Shown here piece by piece: positions 1 through 7,241 of a stretch of DNA of 64,000 bases. How positions within the stretch are numbered: the stretch's first letter is position 1; each line of letters begins with the position of its first letter. Origin of the DNA: Sphingobacterium tabacisoli (lineage in GTDB: Bacteria; Bacteroidota; Bacteroidia; Sphingobacteriales; Sphingobacteriaceae); contig NZ_JAEQMU010000004.1 in assembly GCF_017908035.1 (NCBI RefSeq), positions 186,001-250,000 of the forward strand. The letters run 5' to 3'. Position numbers and translations under genes: made by a program. The notes under the pieces were generated by a model, which did not search any database, was not told the origin of the DNA, and was given only the letters and a program-made list of their open reading frames with translations.

Positions 1-267
1 AAAAACATTCCAATTGCTTTTTCTTTTATTCAAAAGAGAAAACAGATAATCAGCACCTGTAACTACAACCGTATCTCCAGCATGCACCTGTGCTTGCAAT
101 GCACTCCGGCTATCAAGGTCATACTTCGCCTGAACACCAAAAGTCTTTTCTCTGGCCTTTTTCACGTTTATATCCCCATAAAACCCGAATGCCCAATTAT
201 GTTCCTGGCTAAATGAAACGGTTGTCAGGGCTACTACCGCTATTAAAGTCAAAATTCCTTTTATCAT
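1..267 (-). CDS. Exported, probably outer-membrane, protein (3' end outside window)
   Basis: An open frame begins at an ATG at 265-267 and runs off the left edge, giving 89 codons without a stop. The first 20 residues are a signal peptide (MIKG followed by a hydrophobic run ending VSFSQ). The mature part begins with alternating aromatic and polar residues (NWAFGFYGDINV), the look of the first strand of an outer-membrane beta-barrel. It lies 7 bp downstream of hemJ on the same strand. The family cannot be named from the fragment; a porin-like or outer-membrane beta-barrel protein is the best guess. Confidence 0.6.
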   Translation of the reverse strand, partial: MIKGILTLIAVVALTTVSFSQEHNWAFGFYGDINVKKAREKTFGVQAKYDLDSRSALQAQVHAGDTVVVTGADYLFSLLNKRKSNWNVF

Positions 268-274
268 AATAGTT

Positions 275-826
275 TTAATCTACTTGTTCTCCTTTTGATT
301 TACGATATGTTTTATAAAGCTTAATCAAAAACATCAGCAATACTGCCAGACACACAATGCCTAATACGCCATATATCCAGTTGAGTGCTGATTTCAAAAT
401 AACAACAAATACGATTGCAAACAACAGTATTGTAGAAAGTTCATTCCAGAGCCTCAACTGTGTAGAGGTCCAGGTCGAAGTTTCATCACGAAGTGCATGC
501 ATTATCCGCTGTGATCTGAAATGATAAAAAACCATACCTACAACAAACAACAGCTTGACATGCATCCATCCCAACGTCAGCAATCCAGGACTCGTGTATA
601 GCATCAGTAGTGCCGAAGCTATCGCAATATACATTGCCGGAGTCGTTATCACCCACCATAGGCGGTTTTCCATTAATGTAAACTGCTTATGCAAAATCTG
701 ATATTCGACCTCTCCCTTACCTTTTGCTTCAGTATGATAGATAAAAAGTCGGGGCATATAAAATAATCCCGCCATCCAACAGATCACAAAAATAATATGC
801 ACTGCTTTCGCATATAGGTATATCAT
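275..826 (-). CDS. hemJ: Protoporphyrinogen IX oxidase, HemJ type
   Basis: A 183-residue integral membrane protein with four predicted helices (about 4-24, 58-76, 80-100, 128-170). The N-terminal pattern YAKAVHIIFVICWMAGLFYM followed by a second histidine near residue 31 is typical of HemJ, the heme-containing oxidase that converts protoporphyrinogen IX to protoporphyrin IX in bacteria lacking HemY or HemG. The C-terminal tail is basic and cytoplasmic. It lies just downstream of hemE on the same strand, which fits the penultimate steps of heme synthesis, although a hairpin terminator separates the two. A TATTTTTG element ends four bases before the ATG. Confidence 0.88.
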   Translation of the reverse strand: MIYLYAKAVHIIFVICWMAGLFYMPRLFIYHTEAKGKGEVEYQILHKQFTLMENRLWWVITTPAMYIAIASALLMLYTSPGLLTLGWMHVKLLFVVGMVFYHFRSQRIMHALRDETSTWTSTQLRLWNELSTILLFAIVFVVILKSALNWIYGVLGIVCLAVLLMFLIKLYKTYRKSKGEQVD

Positions 827-836
827 AGCACAAAAA

Positions 837-870
837 TAAAAAGGAAAAATTAAATAATTTTTCCTTTTTT
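837..870 (-). terminator. Rho-independent terminator after hemE
   Basis: An 11-bp perfect stem, AAGGAAAAATT (841-851) against AATTTTTCCTT (856-866), has a 4-base loop and a T-rich tract on the minus strand. It sits directly after the hemE stop and before hemJ, so hemJ may need its own promoter or read-through. Confidence 0.6.
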
Positions 871-880
871 AATCTAATCG

Positions 881-1915
881 TTAGTATCTAAACTCTCTTA
901 TGACTTCCACTGCGTATTTGACATGGTCAAATGGCATATCAGGCATAATACCATGCCCTAGGTTACATATAAAGCCATTTTCCCCACGCATTCTTTCAAA
1001 CAACTCATGAATCTTAGCTTTAATCACCGGTTTGTCTGCGTACATGATAAACGGATCTAAGTTTCCTTGGACAGCCATGCCTGCAGGCAGACTTTTCTTG
1101 ATATTTAGCAGATCCGCATTCCAATCAACAGAAATAACGTCAGGGTTACTTGCAGCCATTACAGGTGCAAATACAGATGCTCCTTTAGCAAATGATATTA
1201 CAGGTACTGTACGCTTCAGATTTGCTAAAATATACTTATTGTATTTATGCGAGAATGTATGGTAGTCATTCCACGATAGTGCATTAGCCCAGCTATCGAA
1301 AAGCTGAACAGCATTAACACCTGCATCGATCTGCATATTCAAGTAAGCTATCGTCAGGTCCGCTATTTTCTGAAGAATAAGGTGCGCCAATTCAGGCTCA
1401 TTATTCAACATCAACTTCGTTAACTTAAAATCTCGAGAAGATCCACCTTCAACCAAATAACTTAGTATTGTAAACGGCGCTCCCGCAAATCCAATCAAAG
1501 GAATGCGTCCATCAAGACGTTGTTGTATAACACGGATTGCATCCGCTACATATTGCAATTTGTCAAGACAATCCACTGATAGATTTTCGGCATCCTTCCA
1601 AGTACGGACAGGGTTCGAAAAACGAGGCCCTACTCCTTGCTCAAAAGAAAGATCTCCTCCCATTGCCTCTCCAGTGACGAGGATATCCGAAAATAAAATG
1701 GCAGCATCAATACCTAAAAGATCAACTGGAAGCATAGTTACATCTGCGGCGACCTCTGGAGTTTTACACATCTCCAAAAAGCTGTATTTATTTTTAATCT
1801 CCCAATATTCCGGCATAAAACGTCCTGCTTGACGCATCATCCATACCGGAGGTCTCTCGACTTGCTGCGAAAGCGCAGCCTTGATAAACAAATCGTTCTG
1901 TAAAGTTGTACTCAC
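881..1915 (-). CDS. hemE: Uroporphyrinogen decarboxylase
   Basis: A 344-residue cytoplasmic enzyme that removes four carboxyls from uroporphyrinogen III to give coproporphyrinogen III. Family landmarks are complete: RPPVWMMRQAGRFMPEY near residues 21-37, the FSDI substrate aspartate near 86, GFAGAPFTIL near 144, and GHGIMPDMP near the C-terminus. Length is normal for the family. The start codon is GTG at 1913-1915, because no upstream in-frame ATG exists and the protein begins MSTTLQNDLF as expected. It lies 6 bp downstream of the TPR gene on the same strand and upstream of hemJ; the remaining hem genes are at 33-39 kb. Confidence 0.96.
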   Translation of the reverse strand: MSTTLQNDLFIKAALSQQVERPPVWMMRQAGRFMPEYWEIKNKYSFLEMCKTPEVAADVTMLPVDLLGIDAAILFSDILVTGEAMGGDLSFEQGVGPRFSNPVRTWKDAENLSVDCLDKLQYVADAIRVIQQRLDGRIPLIGFAGAPFTILSYLVEGGSSRDFKLTKLMLNNEPELAHLILQKIADLTIAYLNMQIDAGVNAVQLFDSWANALSWNDYHTFSHKYNKYILANLKRTVPVISFAKGASVFAPVMAASNPDVISVDWNADLLNIKKSLPAGMAVQGNLDPFIMYADKPVIKAKIHELFERMRGENGFICNLGHGIMPDMPFDHVKYAVEVIREFRY

Positions 1916-1921
1916 TATTTC

Positions 1922-2437
1922 TTAATTATATTTTTTTACGTCTTCTCTAATTTTTGCAACGATATCACGTTGTCTATGCGTCAAAGCCAGCTTATCTGTG
2001 AGGTCCAAGTAGGTTTTCACCCTATCGTATTCCTTTTTGCGCAGATTAATATTAGCTAGATTAATCAGGACCATCCCTTTCTCATTGTCTCTACGCCAAG
2101 GTAACCGCGACGCCAATTGAAAATGATACTCTGCCTCCTCTATATTATTTTTTTTTAAGGCCAGATTGCCTTTCATAAACTCATAAAAGTTACGTCTACC
2201 TTTACGTAGGTTATCTGGATTTTTAATCTCAGAAAGCAACTTTTCTGTCTTTTCGTAATCTTGCTTATGGAAAGACTGAGTTGCTAAAAACACCGTCCCT
2301 TCTCGGTATTGACTCCATATGAAGTAACCGATAATCCCCAATAAGTAGATAGAAATATTATAATGTTTAAAAACAACGGCATAGGCCAAACCAACAACAC
2401 CTATACCTATTATTATCATTCGCCGCTGTGTATTCAT
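1922..2437 (-). CDS. Membrane-anchored TPR-like protein
   Basis: A 171-residue protein with two closely spaced hydrophobic helices (about 7-22 and 27-42) followed by a helical region with TPR-like spacing (about 52-160: a QDYEKTEKLL helix, then NNIEEAEYHFQLASRLP, then KKEYDRVKTYLDLTDKLA). TPR modules bind proteins, but no partner is evident. It precedes hemE by 6 bp and is probably co-transcribed with it. I do not recognise a named family. The start ATG at 2435-2437 is followed by a basic segment, as expected for an N-in membrane hairpin. Confidence 0.75.
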   Translation of the reverse strand: MNTQRRMIIIGIGVVGLAYAVVFKHYNISIYLLGIIGYFIWSQYREGTVFLATQSFHKQDYEKTEKLLSEIKNPDNLRKGRRNFYEFMKGNLALKKNNIEEAEYHFQLASRLPWRRDNEKGMVLINLANINLRKKEYDRVKTYLDLTDKLALTHRQRDIVAKIREDVKKYN

Positions 2438-2456
2438 ATGCTAATAATTATTACAC

Positions 2457-2557
2457 GATCCGTCAGTTGACGGATCGCTTTGACTTTTTATAGTCCTCCG
2501 GCAGGCTAACAGATACAAAATATTTTCTGCCACCTGGCGGTTCTGTTATATCAATTT
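2457..2557. repeat. Intergenic inverted-repeat element
   Basis: Between the response regulator gene and the TPR gene lies a near-perfect palindrome at 2457-2476 (arms GATCCGTCA and TGACGGATC). A second imperfect hairpin follows, with outer arms TAACAGA (2506-2512) and TCTGTTA (2551-2557) and an inner CCACCTGGCGG. The core CCGTCAGTTGACGG matches the palindrome CCGCCAGCTGGCGG at 49655-49672 apart from paired transitions, so this looks like a dispersed family. Confidence 0.55.
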
Positions 2558-2566
2558 TACAAATAA

Positions 2567-3286
2567 TTATTCAGCCTGTCCCTCGACGTTATCTGTGAAC
2601 TTATAACCTACACCTCTTATCGAATGAAAATAAATAGGATGTTTTTGATCTGGTTCAAAATACTTTCTAAAAGTCAGAATAAAGTTATCAATTGTACGTG
2701 TAGAAGGATATACATCATAGTTCCACACAGTTTCTAAAATCTGCTCTCTAGAAACAGCCTCATTGCGCCGCTCGATAAGCAACTTTAGGAGCATCGTTTC
2801 CTTTTTTGTCAACGAAGTCACTGTACCATCCGCCAAGTGCAACTCATAGGAGTTGAAATAAATAGTCTTGTCGCCGATCGTATAAGAATTAAGCTCCTTC
2901 AACTCGTCTCCTTTCATTCCTCTACGGATCAGATTTCCAACCCGTAAGATTAGCTCTTCAAGATTAAATGGCTTCACCAAATAATCATCTGCACCTTTCT
3001 TTAAACCTGTAATACGATCCTCGCTGCTATTTTTGGCCGTTAGAAACATAATAGGCACTTCAGTATTCTGAAGACGGATAGTTTCTGCTACCTGAAAACC
3101 ATCGATTTCAGGAATCATTACATCCAAAATGATCAGGTTGAAGCGTTCTTCTTTGAAGATTTTCAACGCCTTCTTACCATCGGTAGCCGTCGTGACACGG
3201 TACCCTTCTAATTCTAAATTTAATTTGATGGCCTCCAACAAGTGTTCCTCGTCTTCGACTAAGAGTATCCTTTGTTTAGCTTGCAT
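2567..3286 (-). CDS. OmpR-family response regulator
   Basis: A 239-residue two-domain transcription regulator. The receiver domain (about 4-118) has the acidic pair in LLVEDEE, the phospho-acceptor Asp near 55 in LIILDVMIPE, a conserved Thr in MFLTAK and the Lys of YLVKPFN. A winged-helix DNA-binding domain follows (about 133-232: SLTKKETMLLKLL, then SREQILETVW, RTIDNFILTFRKYF and IRGVGYKF). I chose the ATG at 3284-3286 over an upstream TTG. The gene overlaps the end of the histidine kinase gene by 11 bases, so the pair is translated together. The stimulus is unknown. Confidence 0.9.
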   Translation of the reverse strand: MQAKQRILLVEDEEHLLEAIKLNLELEGYRVTTATDGKKALKIFKEERFNLIILDVMIPEIDGFQVAETIRLQNTEVPIMFLTAKNSSEDRITGLKKGADDYLVKPFNLEELILRVGNLIRRGMKGDELKELNSYTIGDKTIYFNSYELHLADGTVTSLTKKETMLLKLLIERRNEAVSREQILETVWNYDVYPSTRTIDNFILTFRKYFEPDQKHPIYFHSIRGVGYKFTDNVEGQAE

Positions 3287-4151
3287 AATTTTCAAATGTT
3301 ACTTCAAAGATGCTACCAGAAGGTTTGTTATCCATAACCCTAATTGTGGCATCATGTTTTTGCAATACAGATTTTACTATATATAACCCCAAACCAGTTC
3401 CTTTGGTTTTGCGGGTAGATTCATTCCCTACACGATAGAATTTATTAAAGATAAGTCTCTTTTCCTCATCTTGTATACCTGCTCCATGATCAGCAACAGA
3501 AAAAACAAGGTCATTATCCTTTTTCTTGAGACTCACTTCTACATTAGCACAAGGGGGCGAGTATTTGACGGCATTCTCAACAAGATTGGTCACCACATTA
3601 GTAATTGCAAACTTATCTGCATGTAGAACAATTCCCGGTTCGATTTGCGGTCTAATAATCTCTGATTTGCACGCATTTTTTTGAAGTCGATCTAAAATCT
3701 CCTCAATCAATTCCGAAAAATCAAAATCCTCTTTAGGCAGAATAAAAGTCCTGTTTTCCAATTTGGTAGCCAACAAAACATTCTCCACCAAATAATCAAG
3801 ACGTTCAATATCTTTCAACGAGTTGGACAAAAAAGTCTTCTGCTGTTCGCGATCCAGATCCCGCTTCAAGATGGTCTGCAAATAAAGCTTAACAGAAGCC
3901 AAGGGCGATTTCAACTCATGTGTTACTGAAAGCAGGAAATTCTGTTGTTGCTGTTGGTAATAGCGTTCGCGTTCCAAATGTTTTTTCAGCTTGATTACAG
4001 CGAGAACAAAAATGGCTATAAAAATCAATCCCTCACCAATAATCATTCCCTTTCTATCCGGAACATGCTTTATGAACATATATCCCCACCCTATTAATTG
4101 GCAAAGTGCATATAACGCCAGTAGATAAAACCAAAAGAGTGCTCTTCTCAT
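3276..4151 (-). CDS. Sensor histidine kinase
   Basis: A partner of the overlapping response regulator. From the ATG at 4151 the protein has 291 residues: two membrane helices (about 4-26 and 37-54) with only about ten residues between them, so there is no real external sensor domain; a short coiled stretch with a run of glutamines; and a HisKA domain with the phosphorylated His near 78 in SVTHELKSPLASVKL. The HATPase domain follows with N box NLVENAVKYS, G1 DHGAGIQ and G2 GTGLGLYIVKS. An ATG at 4190 is an alternative start adding 13 residues. The lack of a sensor domain suggests it senses the membrane or an internal signal. Confidence 0.88.
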   Translation of the reverse strand: MRRALFWFYLLALYALCQLIGWGYMFIKHVPDRKGMIIGEGLIFIAIFVLAVIKLKKHLERERYYQQQQQNFLLSVTHELKSPLASVKLYLQTILKRDLDREQQKTFLSNSLKDIERLDYLVENVLLATKLENRTFILPKEDFDFSELIEEILDRLQKNACKSEIIRPQIEPGIVLHADKFAITNVVTNLVENAVKYSPPCANVEVSLKKKDNDLVFSVADHGAGIQDEEKRLIFNKFYRVGNESTRKTKGTGLGLYIVKSVLQKHDATIRVMDNKPSGSIFEVTFENYAS

Positions 4152-4247
4152 AAATGCTATTTCAGCAAAAATAAGTAAATATAGGTGCATAATAAAATAG
4201 CCCGTGTTTTATGACACTAATAAGAAAAAGAGGGGGATAGGATTATA

Positions 4248-4278
4248 TTGTTTACAATATCGAATTTACGTAGGTTTG
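4248..4278 (+). promoter_or_regulatory. Bacteroidota-type promoter for the HAD gene
   Basis: TTG at 4248-4250 is followed after 20 bases by a perfect TAGGTTTG box at 4271-4278. The ATG comes three bases after the box, so the transcript would start at or next to the initiation codon (leaderless or nearly so). Confidence 0.5.
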
Positions 4279-4281
4279 TAT

Positions 4282-4983
4282 ATGTTCAAGCAAAAAAAAG
4301 ACATATTTTTCGACCTAGATCATACCATCTGGGATTTTGACAAAAATGCTGAAGAGACGTTACAAGAACTCTATACCACGTTTCAATTTGACCGACTTTT
4401 TGGGAGTGGCCGTGCAGACTTATTTATTGAAACCTACACGCAGAACAATCACCGCGTATGGGCCTTATACCATCATGGTAAAATAGACAAGCCTACGTTA
4501 AGAAAATTAAGATTTGCAGACACCTTTACACAACTTGGTGTCGATCCAGAGCTATTCCCTGTTGCCTTTGAAGAAGAATACCTCAAGCTCTGTCCTACAA
4601 AGACAAACCTATTCCCAAATGCACATGAGACACTCACCTACCTACAAGGCAAATACAACCTCCACCTCATATCGAACGGATTTAAAGAAGCTTGTGAACT
4701 TAAATTAAAACACAGCCATCTAGCCGACTACTTCAAAACAATCGTTATATCCGAGGTATTTGGAGTCAACAAACCCGATCCGCGTATCTTTGACCATGCC
4801 ATAAGTAACGGAGAGGCTGAAAAAACGACTTCTATTATGATTGGAGACAATATTGATGCAGATGTGCGGGGAGCACAAAACGCCGGTCTAGAAGCAATAT
4901 ATTTTAACAGTACTGGGGCAGATAAACCCACAGACGTAAACTATATGATCAGAGACCTCAAGGAGTTACAGCATATTTTTTAA
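4282..4983 (+). CDS. HAD-superfamily hydrolase, YjjG-like nucleotidase type
   Basis: A 233-residue soluble HAD hydrolase. Motif I is FFDLDHTIWDF with the nucleophile and acid Asp at about 11 and 13. A helical cap runs from about 18 to 95, motif II is HLISNG, motif III is the Lys in VFGVNKPDPRIF, and motif IV is MIGDNIDADVRGAQNAG. The DHTIWDF signature is that of the YjjG/YfnB branch (noncanonical pyrimidine nucleotidases); substrate is inferred only. An upstream GTG at 4204 would add 26 residues that cross the promoter box, so I use the ATG at 4282. It is divergent from the two-component genes. Confidence 0.85.
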   Translation: MFKQKKDIFFDLDHTIWDFDKNAEETLQELYTTFQFDRLFGSGRADLFIETYTQNNHRVWALYHHGKIDKPTLRKLRFADTFTQLGVDPELFPVAFEEEYLKLCPTKTNLFPNAHETLTYLQGKYNLHLISNGFKEACELKLKHSHLADYFKTIVISEVFGVNKPDPRIFDHAISNGEAEKTTSIMIGDNIDADVRGAQNAGLEAIYFNSTGADKPTDVNYMIRDLKELQHIF

Positions 4984-5016
4984 AAGGGGGGAAGATTAAC
5001 CCCTCCCCTATTTTAA
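4981..5016. terminator. Weak G/C-tract hairpin between convergent genes
   Basis: A G-rich run just after the HAD gene stop can pair with the CCCC tracts at 4999-5009, with A and T tracts on either side. It sits between convergent genes, the expected place for a shared terminator. The stem is short and imperfect. Confidence 0.35.
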
Positions 5017-6120
5017 TACTTTTTTAAACAACCGTATATAGGCTTGTGCTATTTTATCCATGCCATAATCATTGGGATGGGCATAATCTACGGTAGAGTT
5101 GACATCCAAAGCAATGGTTCGACTATCTAACCAATATAGATTTTTATTCCCTTCTTTTATTAAGCGATCAAAAGTAGCTTTTCCTACTTCTGTAGACTTT
5201 TCATACTCCTCTAGCGTACCTTTATTCATAAACCCCGGGGTAAATGCCGAGCTGTGCCCGGTGAGAATAATTGGAGCTGTTGGGTGTTTTATCCGAATGG
5301 TTTTGACAGCTCCCACAATCAAGGAATCCAATTGCTTCTCGCTACGTTGAGGAGTGATCGCTAGATTAGGAAGACAATCTAAAACATATACCGCAGCCTC
5401 TTCCTGAGCAATCAAATCTAACACAGGTTGTTCCAATCGTCCATTTCCTGAAAAAGCCAGATTGATAACCTCCTTATCCAAAGAACGTCCCACGATATTT
5501 GTCCAGGCCATACCAGGTCGCGACACACAGGCACCCTGTGCGATAGAAGTTCCGTAAACTACGATAGGAGCCGTCTTTTCTTTGTTATTCACAAAAGAAA
5601 ACTGTTGCGATTTGTCTACACCTATTTCAAGCCACTTTACCGTATTATACAACGGCAGGTATAAACGATATATTCCAGTTTTATTATTGCCGATATTACT
5701 AAAGGTATACTGTATCGTATCTTTGAATTGGTAACTTCCGTATGCCCAGCGCCATGTATTGGCTTCTTTCAGGTATAAATCGACGCCACTAACCCCTGTA
5801 GTCGGCATATGTGGCATGCTCAGACCTCCGGATACGGCATAGCGCACGACTATAGTATCAGCATCGGTACGAAAGTCCACATATACTCCAGCGGCATTCT
5901 GTCCCAAATTCCAGACAGCACCTCGAACCTGGCTCTGTAATCGACTTGGGAGGCGGCCAAGCGAAGTTTCATTCCGCATTTCTTTGGCCCTTCCCTTTAG
6001 AACCTCAGACCCTACAGGATAAAACGTTCGTTCGCTCTGCGCCAACACATTGAGTAAACAGACCGAACAGAGGAAAGCACATACAATTACGACTCTCCAT
6101 CTCACCATAAGCACACGCAT
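5008..6120 (-). CDS. Secreted SGNH/GDSL-type esterase
   Basis: A 370-residue exported hydrolase with a signal peptide in residues 1-27 (hydrophobic run ending NVLAQ). An N-terminal beta-sandwich-like domain (about 30-178) precedes an SGNH hydrolase domain. Block I is VVYGTSIAQG with the nucleophilic Ser near 192; the oxyanion Gly lies in FSGNGRLE; the catalytic Asp-x-x-His region is DYAHPNDYGMDKIA near the C-terminus. This two-domain layout occurs in Bacteroidota carbohydrate esterases; the real substrate is unknown. The stop of the DUF1080 gene overlaps its ATG by one base (TAATG), showing translational coupling and a shared job, plausibly polysaccharide turnover. Confidence 0.85.
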   Translation of the reverse strand: MRVLMVRWRVVIVCAFLCSVCLLNVLAQSERTFYPVGSEVLKGRAKEMRNETSLGRLPSRLQSQVRGAVWNLGQNAAGVYVDFRTDADTIVVRYAVSGGLSMPHMPTTGVSGVDLYLKEANTWRWAYGSYQFKDTIQYTFSNIGNNKTGIYRLYLPLYNTVKWLEIGVDKSQQFSFVNNKEKTAPIVVYGTSIAQGACVSRPGMAWTNIVGRSLDKEVINLAFSGNGRLEQPVLDLIAQEEAAVYVLDCLPNLAITPQRSEKQLDSLIVGAVKTIRIKHPTAPIILTGHSSAFTPGFMNKGTLEEYEKSTEVGKATFDRLIKEGNKNLYWLDSRTIALDVNSTVDYAHPNDYGMDKIAQAYIRLFKKVLK

Positions 6121-6929
6121 TAAGGCAGCACCTTAACGGTCACATTACGATACCAGACATCGTCTCCATGATCCTGAAAACCAATCACACCCGGTTCAGC
6201 GCCCACTTTAGAAAGTAATTCAAAAGCTAGAGGCCACTTATCTTGACTAAACTTACTCGATTGCAATAACTTATTCCATTCAGGGGTTCTGATCGTATAC
6301 TCTACGACCTTCTTACCATTCTGAAAATGTTGAACTTTCTCTCCTTGAACGATGATTTTCGATTTATTCCACGCTCCTACCGCCTTTGCATTCTGAGGCT
6401 TTGCGGGAATCATATCATAGAGTGATGCAGACTTTCTATTTCCATCAACACCCTTGCTGGCGTCTGGATGCTTCTCGTTGTCCAGAATTTGATATTCTGG
6501 GCTTGATATATAAATCGGTTGACCTTTAACCTCTTTGGCTAGAAAAAACACACCGGAATTGCCCGCTTCAGATATCTTCCATTCAAACTCCAGTTCAAAA
6601 TTCTTGAAATCGTGCGCAAAAATTAGATCACCACCTTCAGGCTTATCGACACTAGGTTTTTTAGAAAACTTAAGTGCACCATCCTCTATAGCCCATTTAT
6701 TAGGAACATTGGTCTTATTATACCCTCGCCACCCCTCTAGGGAACTACCATCAAATATCACGTAGGCTCCATTTTTGTTCTTCTTGAACTTTGCCAAATC
6801 TACCTTTGGCAGGTTCATCAATTCATAGGTCGGAGCGACAGCCTCGAAGCTCTTTTTGCCTTGCGCGTGTGCTGCTGAAAAGGAAAACATCCCCATCATT
6901 AAGCAAGCTGAAATAAAGCTAGTTTTCAT
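6120..6929 (-). CDS. Secreted DUF1080 (3-keto-disaccharide hydrolase-like) protein
   Basis: A 269-residue protein with a signal peptide (MKTSFISACLMMGMFSFSAA, cleavage near AHAQ) followed by a single DUF1080 jelly-roll domain, recognisable from FDGSSLEGWRGYN near 50, GGDLIFAHDFKNFELEFEWK, NSGVFFLAKEV, GAWNKSKIIVQGEKVQHFQNG and a terminal GDDVWYRNVTVKVL. Some members of this fold act on 3-keto-glycosides. The reading frame is open upstream to 7064, but those residues come from a repeat element (6924-7019) and precede the signal peptide, so I place the start at 6927-6929. It is coupled to the SGNH esterase gene downstream. Confidence 0.85.
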   Translation of the reverse strand: MKTSFISACLMMGMFSFSAAHAQGKKSFEAVAPTYELMNLPKVDLAKFKKNKNGAYVIFDGSSLEGWRGYNKTNVPNKWAIEDGALKFSKKPSVDKPEGGDLIFAHDFKNFELEFEWKISEAGNSGVFFLAKEVKGQPIYISSPEYQILDNEKHPDASKGVDGNRKSASLYDMIPAKPQNAKAVGAWNKSKIIVQGEKVQHFQNGKKVVEYTIRTPEWNKLLQSSKFSQDKWPLAFELLSKVGAEPGVIGFQDHGDDVWYRNVTVKVLP

Positions 6930-7019
6930 ATGTATATAATTTGATTTCCAGTTGCCATATGGAATATCCAAAGTATATTCATTCGTGTTTGTGCAGTCTG
7001 TGCTACATGGATATTTCAT
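6924..7019 (-). repeat. Start-codon hairpin repeat, copy 1
   Basis: Read on the minus strand, the element opens with ATGAAATATCCATG at 7019, forms a hairpin (AATATCC pairing with GGATATT around 6957-6968), and ends with the AT-rich segment AAATTATATACATATGAAA at 6924-6942, whose ATGAAA is the start of the DUF1080 gene. Related copies are at 13982-14064 and 49622-49725. The 5' ATG opens a frame that runs without a stop into the downstream gene. Confidence 0.6.
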
Positions 7020-7241
7020 CTGGTTAAATTTGTTTTTCATTTGTGAAGAAGCTATCAGATTCATTCTCTCCTATGATCGAATAAACCATGATAGTTTCAT
7101 TAAAATATTTTTTATTTACGGTCGTTGAATTACCCAAAAGTCATCGAAAACTATTCAGGTTCAAATCTATAATCAAAATTCTACCAATAAATATACAAAT
7201 ACTTAATGTAATTCCTACACTTAGTAGTTTAAAAGAAAAAC

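Noticed and set aside
3287-3295. TTG start three codons upstream for the response regulator.
   Set aside because: The ATG at 3284-3286 gives the normal N-terminus and a shorter overlap with the kinase gene.
6930-7064. N-terminal extension of the DUF1080 protein from an ATG-equivalent at 7064.
   Set aside because: It would place about 45 residues before a clear signal peptide and is derived from a repeat element.
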